Shown one piece after another: positions 60,793-64,000 of a stretch of 64,000 nucleotides of DNA. The notes beneath the pieces were generated by a model. That model ran no database searches. It worked only from the letters and a program-made list of their open reading frames with translations, and was not told the origin of the DNA. Origin of the DNA: Plantactinospora alkalitolerans (GTDB lineage Bacteria > Actinomycetota > Actinomycetes > Mycobacteriales > Micromonosporaceae). A program made the translations under genes and the position numbers. Where the stretch lies: contig NZ_JADPUN010000148.1 of the NCBI RefSeq assembly GCF_015690345.1, forward strand, positions 54,435 through 118,434. Direction: 5' to 3'. Position 1 is the stretch's first letter. Each line of letters begins with the position of its first letter.

Positions 60793-63672
60793 ATGTTCGA
60801 CTGGCGTGGATTCCGGTTCCACCGGCTGATCCAGGTGCCCCGCCCGCCGGAGTCCAGAGACGAGCAGGGCGGGGCGGACCAGGCGGGACCGCTGGCCGCC
60901 TCGCTGACCGGAGCACACGCCGATCTGCGGGCGGCCGGCACGTCCGGCGCGGCGGTGCTGACCGCCTGGATCCGGTCTCCGCAGGACGAGCGGCTGCACT
61001 TCCTGTACGGCGGGCGCCCGTACTTCCCGCCGGCCATCGGGGTCACCGGCCGGGCACGGGACGGCACCACCACCCGTGCGCTGCTCTTCCCGCCCGGTGC
61101 GCTGGCCACCGACATCTCCATCGGGGACACCGAGAAGCTGCTCGCACCGTTCCTGAGCTGGGTGCCGTGCCAGGCCCGGGCGGACGCACTCTGGGCGCCG
61201 GCCGCTAACAAGCAGGAACGTCCGACCGCGCGCCGGGGTTCGTTCGACCGGCACGTGGCGCACATGCGGGGGCCGTTCGCCTGGCTGGTGCTCGCCGAGC
61301 CGCTGCTGTCGCAGGAGTTGGAGCCGGAGCTACGCAGCCTGGTCAACGAGATCCTGCCGCTGTCCCGCGGCGAGGTCGGTGAGGCCAAGCGGGTCGAGCT
61401 GGAACGCAAGCAGGCCCGGCACCGGGAGCTCAGTCGGGCGGCCGCGGGTGGCGGGTGGCGGATCCGGGTGCTGGTCGGCAGCATCGATCCGCGCGGCGCG
61501 ACCACCGCGGCCGCGATGTTGTGCGCGGCAAGTGAACTGGCGGACCTGCCCTACGTGCTCGAGCCGGCGGGCCCGCCGGTCGCCGTGCCGGACCTGCGGC
61601 GGGCCACGTTCACCTCGGGTACCGAACTGCTGGCGGCGCTGAGCAGGCCACCCGATCGGGAGCTGCCCGGACTGCGGCTGGTCGAGCAGCACGGCTTCGA
61701 CGTGACTCCGGAGCAGGCGGGCGACGGCGCGGTCCGGCTGGGCGCGGTGCTCGACGAAGGTCTGGTCGAGGTCGGCGATCTGGTGCTGGGTCGCGAGTCG
61801 CTGAACCGGCACACGTTTGTCTGCGGTGCCACCGGGGCCGGCAAGTCGCAGACCGTGCGCCACCTGTTGGCGCAGGCGTCCCGGGCCGGCCTGCCCTGGC
61901 TGGTGGTCGAGCCGGCCAAGGCCGAGTACGCCCGGATGGCCGGCCGGCTGGCCGACCTCGGCCAGGACGTGATCGTGATCCGGCCCGGCGATCCGGACAG
62001 CGCCCCGGCCGGGTTCAATCCGCTCGAACCCGCACCCGGATTCCCGTTGCAGTCGCACGCCGACCTGCTGCGGGCGCTGTTCCTGGCCGCCTTCGAGGCG
62101 CAGGAGCCGTTTCCGCAGATCCTCGCGGCGGCACTCACCCGGTGCTACGAGGAACTCGGCTGGGACCTGTCTCTCGGCGAGCCGATCCACGGCGGGCGCG
62201 TCCCGCGCTACCCGACGCTGGCCGATCTGCAGCGGGTGGCCGTAGAGGTGGTGACCGAGATCGGCTACGGCCGGGAGATCGCGGCCAACGTGCAGGGGTT
62301 CATCAAGGTACGACTGAGCAGCCTCCGGCTGGGTACGGCCGGCCGGTTCTTCGAGGGCGGCCATCCGCTGAGCTTCGAGCGGCTCTGTCGCGGCAACGTG
62401 GTTCTGCAGATCGAAGACGTCGGCGACGATGCGGACAAGGCGTTCCTCATGGGCGCGGTCCTGATGCGGCTGTCGGAGCACCTGAGGGTGGCGGCGAGGG
62501 CCACCGTCCGGCCCGGCCTCACCCATCTCACCGTCATCGAGGAGGCGCACCGCCTGCTGCGACGGTCCGAGCCGGGCACCGCCGGCCCGGCCACACACGC
62601 GGTGGAGATGTTCGCCGCCCTGCTGGCCGAGGTGCGCGCCTACGGCGAAGGCCTGATCATCGCCGAGCAGATCCCCAGCAAGCTCACCCCGGACGTCATC
62701 AAGAACACCGCCGTGAAGATCGTGCACCGCCTGCCGGCCAAGGACGACCGGGACAGTGTGGGCGCGACCATGAACGTGACCGACGACCAGTCCCGCTACC
62801 TGGTGACGTTGGTTCCCGGCGAGGGTGCGGTGTTCACCGACGGCATGGACCGGCCACTGCTGGTCCGGGTTCCCGACGGGTCACTGGTGGAGGACACCCG
62901 GTCGGGCACGATAGCCCCGGTCGACCGGCTGATCGGGCGGCGGAGCGGTACCTGCGGCACCGACTGCCGCGCCCAGGCCTGCACGTTGCGTCAACTGCGC
63001 GCCGCGGCGCACCTGCTCACCGCCGAGCCCTGGCTGGTGGTCTGGGCCGAGTTCGCGGTGCTCGCCCACCTCACCGGTCAGCCGACCCCGGTCCCCACCT
63101 CGGCTGTGCGGACGGCTCTCGTCGAGCAGGCGCTACCGGCCCGTACGGTCGACTGCGCCCTCTCGCACGCGGTGGACGAGGCGGTCGCGGTGCGCTCCTC
63201 GGTCCTGCAGCCGACCGTCGATCCCGCCGCACTGGCCATCCACGTCCGCACCGCCCTGGCCCACATGCTCGGCGGCGGTCCTCGGAGCTGCCAGGCCGAC
63301 GAGCTGGCCTACCTGGCCACCCCGTTCCGATGGGAGCTGGTGCGACGTGCCCTCGACGCCGCGCGGGACGACGGCCGCGACCACCGGTCTGCGAGATGGG
63401 AAGCCCAGTTCCGACGCAAGATTGACGGAGATACCCGCGTCGCGCAGCTCCAGGCGGTCAGGGCGTGGCTGATCAGTGACCTCGCCGACACGGCTGCGGT
63501 CGACAGCGTCAGCTTCGGGACGCGCCGTCCCTCGGCGATCGAGGTCGCGATCGGCACCGCCCCCGAGGGCCGGACCGAACGGCTGAAGTCCGTCCTCGAG
63601 CAGTTCATCGACTGCTCCTGGCCGCTGATCCACTTCGGCGCCGACGCCCAACCCGGCGGTGATCGGCGATGA
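60793..63672 (+). CDS. HerA/VirB4-like P-loop ATPase
   Basis: 959 residues. A unique N-terminal 320 residues lead into the HerA/DUF87-type motor: LGRESLNRHTFVCGATGAGK with Walker A (345-352), VVEPAKAEYARM, then Walker B THLTVIEEAHRLLRR (about 577-591) and an arginine/Gln region IIAEQIPSKLTPDVIKNTAV. A cysteine cluster CGTDCRAQAC follows, then a helical C-terminus. Such proteins form hexamers pumping DNA or protein, including DNA-end processing and several phage-defence systems. ATG 60793 is 10 bases after the preceding stop; its own stop overlaps the next ATG as ATGA. Confidence 0.85.
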   Translation: MFDWRGFRFHRLIQVPRPPESRDEQGGADQAGPLAASLTGAHADLRAAGTSGAAVLTAWIRSPQDERLHFLYGGRPYFPPAIGVTGRARDGTTTRALLFPPGALATDISIGDTEKLLAPFLSWVPCQARADALWAPAANKQERPTARRGSFDRHVAHMRGPFAWLVLAEPLLSQELEPELRSLVNEILPLSRGEVGEAKRVELERKQARHRELSRAAAGGGWRIRVLVGSIDPRGATTAAAMLCAASELADLPYVLEPAGPPVAVPDLRRATFTSGTELLAALSRPPDRELPGLRLVEQHGFDVTPEQAGDGAVRLGAVLDEGLVEVGDLVLGRESLNRHTFVCGATGAGKSQTVRHLLAQASRAGLPWLVVEPAKAEYARMAGRLADLGQDVIVIRPGDPDSAPAGFNPLEPAPGFPLQSHADLLRALFLAAFEAQEPFPQILAAALTRCYEELGWDLSLGEPIHGGRVPRYPTLADLQRVAVEVVTEIGYGREIAANVQGFIKVRLSSLRLGTAGRFFEGGHPLSFERLCRGNVVLQIEDVGDDADKAFLMGAVLMRLSEHLRVAARATVRPGLTHLTVIEEAHRLLRRSEPGTAGPATHAVEMFAALLAEVRAYGEGLIIAEQIPSKLTPDVIKNTAVKIVHRLPAKDDRDSVGATMNVTDDQSRYLVTLVPGEGAVFTDGMDRPLLVRVPDGSLVEDTRSGTIAPVDRLIGRRSGTCGTDCRAQACTLRQLRAAAHLLTAEPWLVVWAEFAVLAHLTGQPTPVPTSAVRTALVEQALPARTVDCALSHAVDEAVAVRSSVLQPTVDPAALAIHVRTALAHMLGGGPRSCQADELAYLATPFRWELVRRALDAARDDGRDHRSARWEAQFRRKIDGDTRVAQLQAVRAWLISDLADTAAVDSVSFGTRRPSAIEVAIGTAPEGRTERLKSVLEQFIDCSWPLIHFGADAQPGGDRR

Positions 63673-64000
63673 ACGAAATGGAACCCAGCGGAGCCGACCA
63701 ACCGCCCCCGGATCGGCCCGGGAGCCCCGACTCCCCGACGAGTCCGGGTGGCTCGATCCCCGGCGGTGACGGGCCCCGTCCCGACCCACCGACGTCGCCC
63801 GACGGCGCATCCGAACAGGCAGCCAAGCCTGATGCGAACGACAGCGGCAAGAAGAACTTCCCCGACAGCTATTTGTCGACCGTGTCGCTGGACGACCTGA
63901 GCCCGGTCGGCTCGGCGAAGGATCCGGTTGACCCGTTCCCGCGCCGCGATATCGACAGGCCGAGCCGGCCGGGCTCGAAGTCCGGTGGCCGCGGCGGGGG
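63669..64000 (+). CDS. Pro/Gly/Asp-rich protein, 3' end beyond window
   Basis: Starts at ATG 63669 in an ATGA overlap with the HerA-like gene and stays open for 110 codons to the right edge. The visible part is disordered, rich in Pro, Ser, Asp and Gly (PDRPGSPDSPTSPGGS, DSGKKNFPDSYLSTVSLDDL, DPVDPFPRRDIDRPSRPGSK). No domain can be named; a folded or membrane region may follow outside the window. Same operon as the ATPase. Confidence 0.7.
   Translation, partial: MNEMEPSGADQPPPDRPGSPDSPTSPGGSIPGGDGPRPDPPTSPDGASEQAAKPDANDSGKKNFPDSYLSTVSLDDLSPVGSAKDPVDPFPRRDIDRPSRPGSKSGGRGG

Noticed and set aside
58669..61263. An 864-codon open frame on the minus strand
   Set aside because: Antisense to the membrane protein and ATPase genes; low-complexity product without motifs.

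Overview
The window is 64 kb of very GC-rich DNA with almost exclusively G or C in third codon positions, frequent GTG starts and ATGA/GTGA gene overlaps. It carries a SARP/AfsR regulator, a LAL-type LuxR regulator, F420-type luciferase-like oxidoreductases and ECF42-type sigma factors. This fits an actinomycete with a complex life style, most likely in or near the Micromonosporaceae. The family is an inference from style and gene content only. I see no rRNA, tRNA, CRISPR array, insertion sequence, phage module or replication origin.

Layout. 1-6.6 kb: a secreted S1 serine protease (cut by the left edge), a YCII protein plus ECF42 sigma pair, three small SnoaL/muconolactone-isomerase-like proteins around a PadR regulator, and a zinc alcohol dehydrogenase. 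6.7-13.4 kb: one tightly overlapping operon for a peptide/nickel-type ABC importer followed by a D-2-hydroxyacid dehydrogenase. Related operator-like sequences lie in front of both the dehydrogenase and the importer. 13.5-22 kb: a loose, partly decaying region with a subtilase lacking its N-terminal catalytic half, facing gene fragments, a signal peptidase with a Pro/Gly-rich insertion, a secreted helveticin-J-like protein, a frameshifted gene and a truncated glyoxalase-like gene. 22-38 kb: ordinary accessory metabolism and regulation. It includes a second and a third YCII/ECF42 module, a MerR-methyltransferase fusion, a two-component system beside a hydrolase whose nucleophile appears lost, two related convergent membrane proteins, a TetR-controlled flavin monooxygenase broken by a CG-repeat frameshift, and a leaderless-looking PadR operon. 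38-41 kb: a large SARP regulator.

41.3-53.6 kb is the most interesting part. Downstream of the divergent SARP gene come a GT2 glycosyltransferase, a PAPS-dependent sulfotransferase, and a 58-residue peptide behind a consensus AAGGAGGT ribosome binding site. These are followed by a 330-residue helical protein, a PEP-utilising enzyme (ATP-grasp plus phosphohistidine swivelling domain), a divergent RtcB-like RNA-ligase-fold protein, two ABC exporter half-transporters with complementary degenerate nucleotide sites, and a sensor kinase with its response regulator. The arrangement looks like a ribosomally made, phosphotransfer-modified and exported peptide pathway that matches no class I know.

53.6-64 kb: a lone receiver protein, a LAL regulator, and a second unusual locus. 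That locus has a dynamin-like/YfjP-like GTPase coupled to a small membrane-seeking protein, divergent from two small proteins, a membrane protein, a HerA/VirB4-like ATPase and a Pro/Gly-rich protein running off the right edge. It may be a membrane-linked NTPase machine of unknown, possibly defensive or DNA/protein-translocating, role.
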